64,000 nt of DNA from Prevotella veroralis DSM 19559 = JCM 6290 (GCF_000377625.1 NZ_KB898335.1:3106-67105); one strand, 5' to 3'; counted from the first letter of the stretch, positions 1 to 9,433 are shown. Notes: generated by a model from the sequence alone, not told the origin. Translations and numbers: made by a program.

Positions 1-60
1 TTTCTGAATATCAATAAGATCGTTAGTTGTTAGAAGAAAATAAAAGTAATACCACTAAAC

Positions 61-89
61 AAAATCCCACTCGTGTAGAGTGGGATTTT
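61..89. terminator. Bidirectional hairpin terminator after cas2
   Basis: A perfect 12-bp stem (AAAATCCCACTC / GAGTGGGATTTT) closes a 5-nt loop. T-rich sequence follows on both sides, so it can act as an intrinsic terminator in either direction. It lies 21 bp beyond the cas2 stop codon and probably ends the cas9-cas1-cas2 transcript. Positions 1-60 show no CRISPR repeat or other feature. Confidence 0.75.
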
Positions 90-109
90 CGTTTTCTATA
101 AATTCTGTA

Positions 110-463
<354 letters not shown>

Positions 464-1396
464 TTACATCTCTGGATAACTAATACGACGAGTCTCCCCA
501 GAAAAGCATTTAGCAAGCGAAGCTGTAGTTTGCTGAGCTGCTATCATCAATGGGCTACGTTTACCATTCACGACAACATCTATCATTGGGATACTCAATA
601 ACTCCATCTTTAACTCTTTTGAAAGAGAAGAGACATTGTCAAATCGATGAAGAATATCAATAACCAGTTGATCAACATAAGGACGGTAGGGCTCCATAAT
701 ATCATCAGCAAGACAATAAGCATTGTAACGATTATGATGGTGTATACCCAGAGTCGGTAATAATCCACTCCCAACTAAAGACCTTGCAATAACAGCCCGT
801 AGAATGGCATACCCGTAATTCAAGAGGTTATTGGGTGGAGTCCCCTCTCTATCACGTACAAAATCAGGAAAGTCAAGGAAAAGATTACGCCAGTAATAAG
901 CGGCTGCTCTTGCTTCAAGATTGTCGGGATCACCACTACGTACATCATTTGACCATACACACATGCAACGTGTCTCTTTATCGGTATTAGACCTTAAGAC
1001 ACATTCTTGATTAAGGATCTTCTGCTTCACAGTCTGTTGCCATAACTGTTTACGCAATGGAAGTGAAGAGTCAAGTTGGGAACGGAATCGTTCATTTTGA
1101 GTTTTATGACCACATAAAGGAAGTAGTAATCCAACAGGCATACTTTTGGGATCGCATGTTATGACGGCACAATTATTTTCTAAAAGCGCATCAAGTACAC
1201 CAGAAGTAACTGTTATACGACGATTATCAAGTATCACCACCCCGATATCTTCTATCGGGATGGTGCGCTCAGCTTCCTTCTTCATAACTTCGGGCAAATT
1301 TCCGTTAACTTCTACTTCTGGTAGATGCAATACTAACTGCTCATTACGGAGACTCAGATAGATAGGGTTACTGAAACAAAGCGTTTTCTTTATCAT
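464..1396 (-). CDS. cas1: CRISPR-associated integrase Cas1, type II-C
   Basis: Integrase of the spacer-acquisition complex. Counting from the ATG at 1396, the three metal-binding residues of the Cas1 family can be placed at Glu161 (in NLEARAAAYYW), His220 (in LGIHHHNRYNAY) and Glu235 (in LADDIMEPYRP). The reading frame also opens at a TTG two codons upstream, but the ATG giving MIKKTLCFSNP fits the family start better. It begins 18 bp after the cas9 stop and is followed by cas2 12 bp later, the cas9-cas1-cas2 order of subtype II-C; there is no csn2 or cas4. The protein (310 aa from this start) has normal length and looks intact. Confidence 0.95.
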   Translation of the reverse strand: MIKKTLCFSNPIYLSLRNEQLVLHLPEVEVNGNLPEVMKKEAERTIPIEDIGVVILDNRRITVTSGVLDALLENNCAVITCDPKSMPVGLLLPLCGHKTQNERFRSQLDSSLPLRKQLWQQTVKQKILNQECVLRSNTDKETRCMCVWSNDVRSGDPDNLEARAAAYYWRNLFLDFPDFVRDREGTPPNNLLNYGYAILRAVIARSLVGSGLLPTLGIHHHNRYNAYCLADDIMEPYRPYVDQLVIDILHRFDNVSSLSKELKMELLSIPMIDVVVNGKRSPLMIAAQQTTASLAKCFSGETRRISYPEM

Positions 1397-1414
1397 AAGC
1401 AAATAAGATTGTTA

Positions 1415-4400
1415 CTAAATAACTTTGATGACGTTCCCTAAGCGATCTACCTCAAGTTTCAAGCAGACAGCCTTGATCATCTCACCTGTTATTGCTTTCT
1501 CCATCTTATTAAGAGAGGAATATTCCATTTTATTCACAATACTAATTGCGACCCGAGAAGGAATAAACATACATTGAATCCCAGTAGAACTAACCATTTT
1601 ATAAATTCTTTCTTTATCTAAAGAACATATATCAGAATGTATTTCTTCTTCCATCGGTACATATACCAAATCATTTGGTGACAGGTAGAACTTCAAAAGT
1701 ATTCCTTTATCATTCTTCTCTGGAACAGGACTAAGTCCTTGCTTCAAGCGTTCAACGACTTCATTTAGAGGGATCGTTTTATAACTACGTTTTCCTTCTT
1801 CATCTTCATAGATTGCAAAATAAAGATTTGTTCCCTTTTGAGCCTCAACATATTTAGCAGACTTATTGCCACTTTGTCCGACAGGATACTTCGCACCCAT
1901 CGGCTCAAACAATCGTACTTTAAGAATTGGCTGATGCTGCTTCCCATCATTATAAAGAGAAATGTTCTGATTCATCTCCATTATACCTTCTGGTGTAAAA
2001 GCAACGTTAGGATCTCCACCTTTTGCCTGAAGATAGTTTTTCAATATCTTTTGAATGCCTGTATCGGTAATACTATCAATATGTTTGCTATCAAATGACG
2101 TATCTAAAGATTTCCTTGTCGCAACTAATTGTTCTTTTTCATCACTAAACTGCCATACTTCAACTTTTTCTATCTTCTGCATATTCAATCGGTAATTGAT
2201 ACTCTTAAAGTGAGCAAGCAATTGCCGAGTATTAAAATTTTTCTTTACCAATTTATTAATATAGTCACGCAGATCCTTATCACAAATAGCAGGAATATTC
2301 TCTAAAGCATCTTTCAACTTCACAGTAACTTTACGACGAAGATTGACATGTCCAAAGACTGTCTCTTTATGCATAGGCTTCCTTATTGCCCACATATCAT
2401 CGCCTCTCTGCTCTGCTATAACCTTCTTTCCTTCTACATCATATCGCTCATAATAATTCGTTGCTTTATTAATAATACGAACATAATTCTTGAAACTAAC
2501 TATCACATCTTCTAATGCAGCAGTAGCATCTTGTGTGAATGTTTTCCACGGTTTACGAATAGTTCTGTTCTTATCACAAAGTTTTTGCCGCAAGTCCTCA
2601 CGCTTCTTAGGATTGTTTGCAGACTCATTATTTAGATAGTTTATTATGTTGCGAGAGGTACACGCAATTACAAGCGCATCCATTGCATGATGACGGTGAT
2701 CGATACGTTTCTTATTAAACCCACGTTGTAGCTCTAATGGAACGGCTGTTTGGAAGACTCTTTTACCATCCTTATTCTCCCATTGTCCAAAAGCCTCCGT
2801 ACCCGTAAGTCTATTTAAACGCTCAAAACGAGGATATACTATTTTGTTCCAAACATCATTTAATCCCCAGTCTTTCTTCAATCTATCTGTAATACCTCCC
2901 GAACAAGACACGACAAACTTTGATGTAGCTTCTTCTTCTCCTTCTGCACGAACAATATTAGAGAGCAAAGCCTTTACCACCTTACTTATATATCTACTGT
3001 CATTCATCTGACGATTAAGGAATTCTTGTGGTATATCCTCCAGTAGAAGATTCTCTCTTTTACGTTTATTGTGCGCATAATGGTCGTTTACAAAAGCCTT
3101 ATATTCACTTTCACTGAGAACCTTTACATCACCCAACATTGTGCAATGAATGATCTCTCCACCATGATTCTTTATGAATTCATATCCTAACATGTTATCT
3201 TTCAGACTATTTACCTCTGATTCACAAATAACTTTATTACTAAAGGAGTCATCAAAATAACGACTTTGTGGAATAACATGTTCTATTTGATATGCTGAAG
3301 TAAAAAGCTTTGTAAGAGAAATCGACTTACCTGTATAAGGCGAACGATACTTCTGTTCAAGCCATAACTTATATCGTTGGAGTTCCTTCGCAGAAGGTTG
3401 AGCCATGGTTGATATCTTTGTTATCTCTGTAAAGTCCTTATCATCCTTGGTCAATTCCTGTAAAACTCCCTCTTCATAGATACGCAACTTCTCCTGTTGC
3501 ATTGGGGAATAAGGGCGCACATCTTTAATATTAGGATCATTTTTCAACTCCAATAGTAGACTTTTAATTCGGAGATTCGTATTCTCATTACGCAGAACAT
3601 TCTCAGAGATACGGGCACGTTGGTCGGCAGTGCTCTTCATATTTCGACCTAATTCCACATGAATCTCATCTATATGTCCTGCTTCTTTCCAAATATCGTG
3701 TACTGTTCGAAGCGTCTCTAAAATACACTGTTCAACTATCGGATTACGAAGAGAATGCTGTTTAAAGCCATTGATATATGCCAAAAGACTTTCAGGAGTT
3801 TCCCAATGTTGTATTTCTGCAGCCTCTGAATGACGTCCATATACAACATAACAAGCCAACCATACTGGTAACCCTTGGAAATCTGACAATTGATTATATG
3901 AAGAAACAGAAGCACTTATCTTCTCTTTAAGTTTCTCATCTATATCTCCTTGCAGTATCTTAGTGATATTCCCCTTTGTTGTATCACAAATATCTGTTTC
4001 TCGCCAAAGGCTTCCCATTCGCATAACAGCTAAGAGTTTCTTTATTGCCTTTTCTGAGTAAGCACCATACTCTCTCTTGAAAGGCTTAACTTTCAAGAAG
4101 GATTCAACAAACGCATCATCATCTTTTAGCTTGCGCAATGCCTCCTTTGTCTCCTCTTTCGACTCAACTGAATAAAGTAAATGCCATAACCGATATTCTT
4201 GTCCAGGCTTCTCTAACCAAGAATGATCGATTCTTGCTCTATCAAGAGCAAGCAGTAATTCATGCCGTGTTTCATTACAAGGATATTTCTTCTCTTTGTC
4301 TTCTATATAGTTCCAGCGAATAGGGAAAACTTTCTCCGAATTAACTGTTATCTTCTTCAACTTGAAGAACTCTTTCAGTAATGTTTCTTGATTTATTTCC

Positions 4401-5863
4401 TTTCGGTCATTAAGATAGGCAAACAAACTCACATAATGATCCTGAGTAGGAAGATAATCAGCTGTGACTTCCTTGTCATCAGCTTTGTTAAAGAGACGGA
4501 GATTGGATATAAACTGCCACAAACGGAATTCTTGATAATAAGGATTCGACTTCGCAATACACTTAATTCCCTGTCGTTTTATCTCCCCTGTCTCTTTATC
4601 TACATATTTATAGGCTTCGTATGGACATTCTGCTATCAATGATTTCTTTGTCTTTAATGGTCTCTGATAGAAGATGAGGTCTTCCAAAAGTAGATAGGCA
4701 AGATCCTTTGTCAACAGACTATTGCGATGAGGTTGATTATTCTTATATAATTCTTGAGCACATTTATTCAAATAATCTCCGCTACGTAATTCTTCATGAT
4801 ATTTACTTTGCTCACAAAGAATCGCATATAGTTCTTTCTTATAATATTTACGTTCTATCGTACGAATAAACTTTCCACGAATCTTATCAGATGGTTCTGC
4901 CAAGAGATGATCATATACAAAAGCCCCCACTGTCATTTTAGAAGAATCCAACAGCTTTTCCGTTCGTTTTTTTCGAAGTCCCCAATCATCCTCACTTGGA
5001 GAGCGGAAAGATCGTTTGACATCTCCATTCTTATCCTTTTTGAGAGTTATTCCATCTTTTTCATATTCAGTCGTGACAATAAACTCTCTGATCTTACCAA
5101 CCCAATCATCCAACGGAATCTTACTCTGACGACGATAGATCCAACCATTCTCTAACTTAACATTGTACCAAGTATTCCCATTCTTACCCTCTTCATCAGC
5201 CTCTACACCTACGACTTTTAACTCATAATACTCCTCACACTTCGTAGGGTTATCATCATCTTCCTCTCCACGCAATTGATAATAACCACGTTTCTGATTG
5301 AAATTTAGTAGTATCCATGCAAGTTCTTCTTTCCGAATAGGCTGGCTAAGGGCTTTCTTACGAAGATAATAAATAGTCCAGTCGAGTGGAATCTTCTTCC
5401 CATCAGAAACCAATGATGGTTGACTTTTAGCAAAGTCTGCCATCATCTCATGGAAAGATTCCATAAAAAGGAAACGCATAGACCCATCCTCTTTGCGCTC
5501 CCAAGCCAACTTTGGTTCACCATGATTCAAAAACTTACCATAAGTCGAAGGCTCATTCTTATTCCAACCTATGGCACTATCATAGTGAGGAGGTAGATAT
5601 CCAAGGACATGCAAGACCCTATGTAAACGCTCACGGCGTAGCAAAGAGCGTTCTCTTATCCTTCGTACTCCACGAAACCCAGTACGCACCGAGGTCTGAG
5701 ACTCCGTCACACCCTTATCAAAATTACCAAGAACATCTTGGCTCATAGGGATAATACGACTACCAAGTTTAATGTCTCTCAAGTAATTACCGTTGTCATC
5801 AACGCAGACTTTAGCCCAACCAATACTATTGGTTCCCAAGTCTAAACCAAGAATTGTTGTCAT
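1415..5863 (-). CDS. cas9: Cas9 RNA-guided endonuclease, type II-C
   Basis: Large effector nuclease (1482 aa) that uses crRNA and tracrRNA to cut both strands of target DNA. RuvC-I is LGLDLGTNSIGWA with Asp8; the Arg-rich bridge helix follows at about residues 66-90 (RRIRERSLLRRERLHRVL). RuvC-II carries Glu737 (HVELGRN). The HNH motif is Glu861-His862 with Asn885 (IEHVIPQS ... ESEVN). RuvC-III has His1059 and Asp1062 (DHRHHAMDA). All catalytic residues are present, so the enzyme should be active. It is long for II-C but within the 1400-1500 aa range seen in Bacteroidetes. A PI-like C-terminal region follows the RuvC-III part. The likely promoter (6004-6035) lies beyond the tracrRNA gene, so the mRNA leader would be antisense to tracrRNA. 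Confidence 0.97.
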   Translation of the reverse strand: MTTILGLDLGTNSIGWAKVCVDDNGNYLRDIKLGSRIIPMSQDVLGNFDKGVTESQTSVRTGFRGVRRIRERSLLRRERLHRVLHVLGYLPPHYDSAIGWNKNEPSTYGKFLNHGEPKLAWERKEDGSMRFLFMESFHEMMADFAKSQPSLVSDGKKIPLDWTIYYLRKKALSQPIRKEELAWILLNFNQKRGYYQLRGEEDDDNPTKCEEYYELKVVGVEADEEGKNGNTWYNVKLENGWIYRRQSKIPLDDWVGKIREFIVTTEYEKDGITLKKDKNGDVKRSFRSPSEDDWGLRKKRTEKLLDSSKMTVGAFVYDHLLAEPSDKIRGKFIRTIERKYYKKELYAILCEQSKYHEELRSGDYLNKCAQELYKNNQPHRNSLLTKDLAYLLLEDLIFYQRPLKTKKSLIAECPYEAYKYVDKETGEIKRQGIKCIAKSNPYYQEFRLWQFISNLRLFNKADDKEVTADYLPTQDHYVSLFAYLNDRKEINQETLLKEFFKLKKITVNSEKVFPIRWNYIEDKEKKYPCNETRHELLLALDRARIDHSWLEKPGQEYRLWHLLYSVESKEETKEALRKLKDDDAFVESFLKVKPFKREYGAYSEKAIKKLLAVMRMGSLWRETDICDTTKGNITKILQGDIDEKLKEKISASVSSYNQLSDFQGLPVWLACYVVYGRHSEAAEIQHWETPESLLAYINGFKQHSLRNPIVEQCILETLRTVHDIWKEAGHIDEIHVELGRNMKSTADQRARISENVLRNENTNLRIKSLLLELKNDPNIKDVRPYSPMQQEKLRIYEEGVLQELTKDDKDFTEITKISTMAQPSAKELQRYKLWLEQKYRSPYTGKSISLTKLFTSAYQIEHVIPQSRYFDDSFSNKVICESEVNSLKDNMLGYEFIKNHGGEIIHCTMLGDVKVLSESEYKAFVNDHYAHNKRKRENLLLEDIPQEFLNRQMNDSRYISKVVKALLSNIVRAEGEEEATSKFVVSCSGGITDRLKKDWGLNDVWNKIVYPRFERLNRLTGTEAFGQWENKDGKRVFQTAVPLELQRGFNKKRIDHRHHAMDALVIACTSRNIINYLNNESANNPKKREDLRQKLCDKNRTIRKPWKTFTQDATAALEDVIVSFKNYVRIINKATNYYERYDVEGKKVIAEQRGDDMWAIRKPMHKETVFGHVNLRRKVTVKLKDALENIPAICDKDLRDYINKLVKKNFNTRQLLAHFKSINYRLNMQKIEKVEVWQFSDEKEQLVATRKSLDTSFDSKHIDSITDTGIQKILKNYLQAKGGDPNVAFTPEGIMEMNQNISLYNDGKQHQPILKVRLFEPMGAKYPVGQSGNKSAKYVEAQKGTNLYFAIYEDEEGKRSYKTIPLNEVVERLKQGLSPVPEKNDKGILLKFYLSPNDLVYVPMEEEIHSDICSLDKERIYKMVSSTGIQCMFIPSRVAISIVNKMEYSSLNKMEKAITGEMIKAVCLKLEVDRLGNVIKVI

Positions 5864-5878
5864 TTTCTTCTTGTTTTG

Positions 5879-5910
5879 TTTGGTTTTTAGTTATTTAATT
5901 CCTATATTTG
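5879..5910 (+). promoter_or_regulatory. Promoter of tracrRNA
   Basis: TTTG (5879-5882), a 20-nt spacer and TATATTTG (5903-5910) match the Bacteroidetes sigma-ABfr consensus (TTTG / TAnnTTTG). It predicts a transcript start near 5916, just where the anti-repeat begins. Confidence 0.75.
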
Positions 5911-5913
5911 CAC

Positions 5914-5996
5914 TCAGATATTTTCAAGCAAGTCACAATAAGGATTATTCCGTTGTGAAAACAAACAAGGTGGGGCAACTCACCTTCTTTCGTTTT
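5914..5996 (+). ncRNA. tracrRNA of the type II-C system
   Basis: The sequence has the tracrRNA layout: an anti-repeat at about 5912-5939, a nexus hairpin in AATAAGGATTATTCCGTTGTG (very like the AAUAAGG...UCCGUU core of known tracrRNAs), and a terminal 8-bp hairpin (AAGGTGGG-GCAA-CTCACCTT, 5967-5986) followed by a T-rich tract to about 5996. The reverse complement of the anti-repeat predicts a CRISPR repeat starting roughly GTTGTGA(T/C)TTGCTT. It is transcribed divergently from cas9 from the promoter at 5879-5910. Exact ends and any processing are inferred, not seen. Confidence 0.88.
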
Positions 5997-6003
5997 ATAG
6001 AGA

Positions 6004-6035
6004 CAAAGGTAATACTTGTTTCATAAACCTACAAC
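6004..6035 (-). promoter_or_regulatory. Likely cas9 operon promoter
   Basis: On the minus strand, TACCTTTG (6011-6004) lies 20 nt from GTTG (6035-6032), a good Bacteroidetes -7/-33 pair. The predicted start near 5998 gives a cas9 leader of about 135 nt that runs antisense through the whole tracrRNA gene. Confidence 0.65.
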
Positions 6036-6255
6036 TATTTCCCCGCTCTTTTTTAAGAATTATTACGTCCAGTATTTATATGTAATTTACCTTTAACTAT
6101 TCATATTATCACAGAGTTTTAGGATATTTTATTTCCTATATCCATATACTCTTTTGATATACATCCACTTTGATTCCATCTGTTTTGTCGTATGATTTTA
6201 CAACATAATCGTCTCCGTTTATCCCCTTAAAAACCTAATTTATTTTTAATTCAAC

Positions 6256-6338
6256 TTGCTGTCACTTTTAACAATTACCATAACTCGTTTATTATCAGAA
6301 GTTTAATCTCAGTTAATTTGTGACAGTAATGACAGCAA
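6256..6338 (+). repeat. 83-bp TIR element, copy 1
   Basis: Starts TTGCTGTCACTTTTAACA and ends GTGACAGTAATGACAGCAA, so the 9-bp ends TTGCTGTCA/TGACAGCAA are inverted repeats. The same element occurs at 38721-38803, 52326-52408 and 54382-54463 with length 82-83 bp. The right end has two TGACAG boxes 10 bp apart. The rest of the 6036-6420 gap is AT-rich with no gene that I can support. Confidence 0.85.
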
Positions 6339-6425
6339 AAATAATTTGAATGCTTCCTCAAACATAGTCTGACAGACTATGGGAAAGTCTAACGGAAGAT
6401 CGTTAGGGAAAACCTTTTAAATTTG

Positions 6426-6541
6426 AGAGGGCGTTTCCTTGATAGAAAGAAGGCGTTTCTTGGTGTCAAAGAAGGCGTTTCCTTGATAGAAAGAGGGCAT
6501 CTCTTGGTGTCAAAGAGGGCGTTCCTTGGTATCAAGGGGAA
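6426..6541 (+). repeat. Tandem 21-23 bp GGCGTTTCTTG repeats
   Basis: Five direct units of 21-23 bp, each with a core like (A)AGGGCGTTTC(C/T)TTG. Two tails alternate (TTGATAGA and TTGGTGTC), giving a higher-order period near 43 bp. The core is the same arm used in the intergenic palindromic modules elsewhere in the window, but here all units point the same way, so no large hairpin forms. It lies in the leader/upstream region of the subtilase gene at 6632. Confidence 0.8.
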
Positions 6542-6617
6542 TACCATCCTACAATGTAGAAAGAGATTAATTTATAGAAAAAGGGCATCATGCAATCTAT
6601 AATTCAATTATTTTGTG

Positions 6618-6625
6618 TAAGTTTG
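6618..6625 (+). promoter_or_regulatory. -7 box of the 6632 subtilase
   Basis: TAAGTTTG ends only 6 nt before the ATG at 6632. Transcription would start at or next to the start codon, suggesting a leaderless or nearly leaderless mRNA and ruling out the longer reading frame from 6590. No clear -33 box is seen. Confidence 0.55.
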
Positions 6626-6631
6626 CATATT

Positions 6632-8056
6632 ATGAAACAGAACCTCAGAAAGATATATCTTATATGCTTATTCACCCTTATTACGGCAGTAGTAGGAGCC
6701 AGTAATGATGGGAAAAGCTTCATTAGTTATCCTGGCGGGAAGTGTTATATGTTTCGAGTAACGCTTCGCGACAAGGCTGAATCGCCTTATTCTTTGGATA
6801 AACCGAGGCTTTTCTTATCCGAAGCTGCACTGAAACGGCGTGAGAGGCAGCACCTTCAACTTGACTCAACTGACCTCCCTGTGTCGCCAACATACATTCA
6901 GAAGATACGCAAAGAAGGTGGGAATGTGGTCGCAATAAGCAAGTGGAACAACTCTGTCTTAGTGCGTGGCAATAACAGACAGACGTTAGAAGATCTCAAG
7001 GTGTTGCCTTTTGTGAGAGACAGCAAGCTCGTTTTCACCTCTCCCGACTCGATCCGTCCGTTGTCACAGCGCGTTCGCTATCGTCCAGACTTGCAAGTAC
7101 TCGACTCCACCATACATGATTATTATGGTATGGGAAAGGCACAGTTGGAGAATCTCAATGGTCGGAAGTTGCACAACATGGGCTTCCAAGGACAGGGAAT
7201 GACCATCGCTGTGCTTGATGCAGGCTTCATGAACGTGGATAAAATGCCTGCTTTTAAGAATGTCAACATCGTTGGAACGCATAATTTCGTTGCTGGTTAT
7301 GATGCCGATGTGTACAAGGAAATGGATCACGGAACGAAGACTTTATCCGTTATAGCAGTCAATCAGCCCTCTACCTTCGTAGGTTCTGCACCGAAAGCGA
7401 GCTTTTGGTTGTTGCGTTCGGAGGATTATCTTACAGAGAGTTCGGCGGAGGAAGACTACTGGATAGCCGCTGCTGAGTTTGCTGACTCCGTCGGTGTCGA
7501 TGTCATTAGTTCGTCTTTAGGCTATCACGGCTTCGATGATAAGAGTCTAAACTATCATTATTCCGACCTCAATGGACTGACGGCACCCATCTCAAAGGCG
7601 GCTTCCCTGCTTGCATCCAAAGGCATTATCCTTGTCAACAGTGCGGGGAATGATGGCATGGGACCGTGGAAGAAGATCAATGTACCAGCCGATGCGCATG
7701 ACATACTCACGGTAGGTGCGATTGCACCAGACGGCATTAATGCTGCTTTCTCATCGATTGGTCCAACGGCAGATAATCGAGTGAAACCAGACGTAATGGC
7801 GTATGGTTGTCCAACAAATGTGGTATCGGGTAGGGGATATATAACGCCCGATACGGGTACATCCTTTGCCTGTCCGTTGGTGGCAGGGATGGTTGCTTGC
7901 TTGTGGCAAGCCGCTCCTAACACGTGTGCAAAGGACTTGATAAAGGTGATTCGGCAGACATCTGATAATCATCTGAAGCCTAATAACATCATGGGTTATG
8001 GTGTTCCCGATTTCATGGAGGCGTATCGCCAAGTGGTATTGCCTAAGGATAAGTAA
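6632..8056 (+). CDS. Secreted S8 (subtilisin-like) serine protease
   Basis: Subtilase of 474 aa from the ATG at 6632. Residues 1-22 (MKQNLRKIYLICLFTLITAV) form a signal peptide. A prodomain-like region follows to about residue 180. The catalytic triad is Asp196 (AVLDAGF), His233 (MDHGTKTLSV) and Ser411 (GTSFACPLVAG), with the oxyanion Asn in NSAGNDG. No type IX sorting domain is visible at the C-terminus, so a periplasmic or outer-envelope location is more likely than T9SS export. The frame is open 14 codons further upstream, but the promoter position argues for the internal ATG. xseA starts 35 bp downstream and may be read through. Substrate is unknown. Confidence 0.88.
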   Translation: MKQNLRKIYLICLFTLITAVVGASNDGKSFISYPGGKCYMFRVTLRDKAESPYSLDKPRLFLSEAALKRRERQHLQLDSTDLPVSPTYIQKIRKEGGNVVAISKWNNSVLVRGNNRQTLEDLKVLPFVRDSKLVFTSPDSIRPLSQRVRYRPDLQVLDSTIHDYYGMGKAQLENLNGRKLHNMGFQGQGMTIAVLDAGFMNVDKMPAFKNVNIVGTHNFVAGYDADVYKEMDHGTKTLSVIAVNQPSTFVGSAPKASFWLLRSEDYLTESSAEEDYWIAAAEFADSVGVDVISSSLGYHGFDDKSLNYHYSDLNGLTAPISKAASLLASKGIILVNSAGNDGMGPWKKINVPADAHDILTVGAIAPDGINAAFSSIGPTADNRVKPDVMAYGCPTNVVSGRGYITPDTGTSFACPLVAGMVACLWQAAPNTCAKDLIKVIRQTSDNHLKPNNIMGYGVPDFMEAYRQVVLPKDK

Positions 8057-8091
8057 TGTAATTTACACCTTTTATATATATAGAAGCACAC

Positions 8092-9393
8092 ATGACGACA
8101 AAAGCACTCACCCTCTATGAACTGAACGCATTGGTATCGGATGTTATCAGTAGCACCTTATCGCGTTCTTACTGGGTTGAGGCTGAATTGTCCGAAGCAC
8201 GTGAGAGCCGTGGACACTGTTATATGGAACTGATCGAGAAGGACGCTCGTGGCAATGTTCCCATTGCACGTGCTCAAGCCAAGTGTTGGCATAACGTGTG
8301 GGCGGAGATACAGCCTTCTTTCATCAAGATAACGGGTCAGACGATCCATGCAGGTATGAAAGTTATGTTGCTTGTGCACGCTCAGTTCCATCCTCAATAT
8401 GGGTTTTCTTGGATTGTAGATGACATCAATCCCGAGTTTACCATGGGCGACATGATGCGCAAACGACAGGAGATTATCCGACAGCTAAAGGCAGAAGGCG
8501 TCTATGACTTGCAACGCGAATTGTGCTTGTCGATGTTTGCTCAACGCATAGCCGTCATCTCCTCCGAGACAGCAGCAGGTTATGGCGACTTTTGCAATCA
8601 GTTACTTCATAACGAGTTTGGGCTTGCCTTTCATGTAGAGCTGTTCCCCGCAGTGATGCAAGGAGACCGGGTTGAACAGAGCATTATCAATGCTTTGAAT
8701 CTAATTAACGAACGGGAAGAGGATTTCGATTGCGTTGTTATCATCCGAGGAGGCGGTGCGACAGCCGATTTAAGTGGTTTTGACACCTTGAATCTGGCGG
8801 AGAATGTGGCTAACTTCCCACTCCCGATAATCACAGGAATTGGTCACGAACGTGACGAGAGTGTGCTGGATATGGTTTCATTCATGCGTGTGAAAACCCC
8901 AACAGCAGCTGCCGCTTACCTCATCAATCAGTTGGCTGCAACGCTGGCAAGGGTTGAGAACGCACAAGCAAGCATTGTTGAGGCTGTTCAACGTAGGTTA
9001 GAACGGGAGAAGATGCACATACAACACATTGCAACTCACATTCCTATGCTCTTTTCTGTGGTGCGTACTCAACAGGAAGCACGGCTCGATAGTCTTGCAC
9101 AAAGGTTGGTGAATAGGATGAAGGAAAGGCTTTCTAAAGCCCGTTACGACCTTGATTCGATGATGCGATATGCTATTCCTACCCTTGTAGGATGCCTTTC
9201 TAACGAGCAACGTCGCATAGATATGCTCGCTCAACGTGCCCAACTGATGGATCCGAAGCTGCTTTTAAGTCGAGGATATAGCATTACCTTACACAATGGG
9301 AAGGCTGTTCGCAATGCCTCACAACTGAAGGCTGGAGACGTTATCACCACTCGCTTTGAGCAAGGAGAGGTGGAGAGTGTGGTAAGGAAATAG
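8092..9393 (+). CDS. xseA: Exodeoxyribonuclease VII large subunit
   Basis: Catalytic subunit of ExoVII, which degrades single-stranded DNA into oligonucleotides in both directions and helps in repair. The N-terminal OB fold is at about residues 5-110 (SRSYWVEAELSEARESRGHCYMEL). The catalytic domain carries the family motifs RIAVISSETAAGYGDF, VVIIRGGGATADLSGFD and IITGIGHERDESVLD. A coiled-coil stretch (about 280-380) and the C-terminal RGYSIT segment follow. At 433 aa it is of normal length. xseB follows 40 bp downstream, as usual. Confidence 0.96.
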   Translation: MTTKALTLYELNALVSDVISSTLSRSYWVEAELSEARESRGHCYMELIEKDARGNVPIARAQAKCWHNVWAEIQPSFIKITGQTIHAGMKVMLLVHAQFHPQYGFSWIVDDINPEFTMGDMMRKRQEIIRQLKAEGVYDLQRELCLSMFAQRIAVISSETAAGYGDFCNQLLHNEFGLAFHVELFPAVMQGDRVEQSIINALNLINEREEDFDCVVIIRGGGATADLSGFDTLNLAENVANFPLPIITGIGHERDESVLDMVSFMRVKTPTAAAAYLINQLAATLARVENAQASIVEAVQRRLEREKMHIQHIATHIPMLFSVVRTQQEARLDSLAQRLVNRMKERLSKARYDLDSMMRYAIPTLVGCLSNEQRRIDMLAQRAQLMDPKLLLSRGYSITLHNGKAVRNASQLKAGDVITTRFEQGEVESVVRK

Positions 9394-9433
9394 CTCGAAG
9401 GAACCCTTTAAACCCTTTAATACAATCAAGAAG

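Noticed and set aside
61..89. Considered as a CRISPR repeat unit
   Set aside because: Only one copy, hairpin with T-tract, and no match to the repeat predicted from the anti-repeat.
6256..6338. 83-bp elements considered as a tracrRNA or second CRISPR component near cas9
   Set aside because: Copies occur far from cas genes and show no anti-repeat; the tracrRNA is clearly at about 5914-5996.
6590..6631. Upstream extension of the first subtilase
   Set aside because: Contains the -7 promoter box and a poorer N-terminus than the signal peptide starting at 6632.
7558..7923. 121-codon minus-strand frame opposite the first subtilase
   Set aside because: Shadow of the catalytic domain; no independent gene features.
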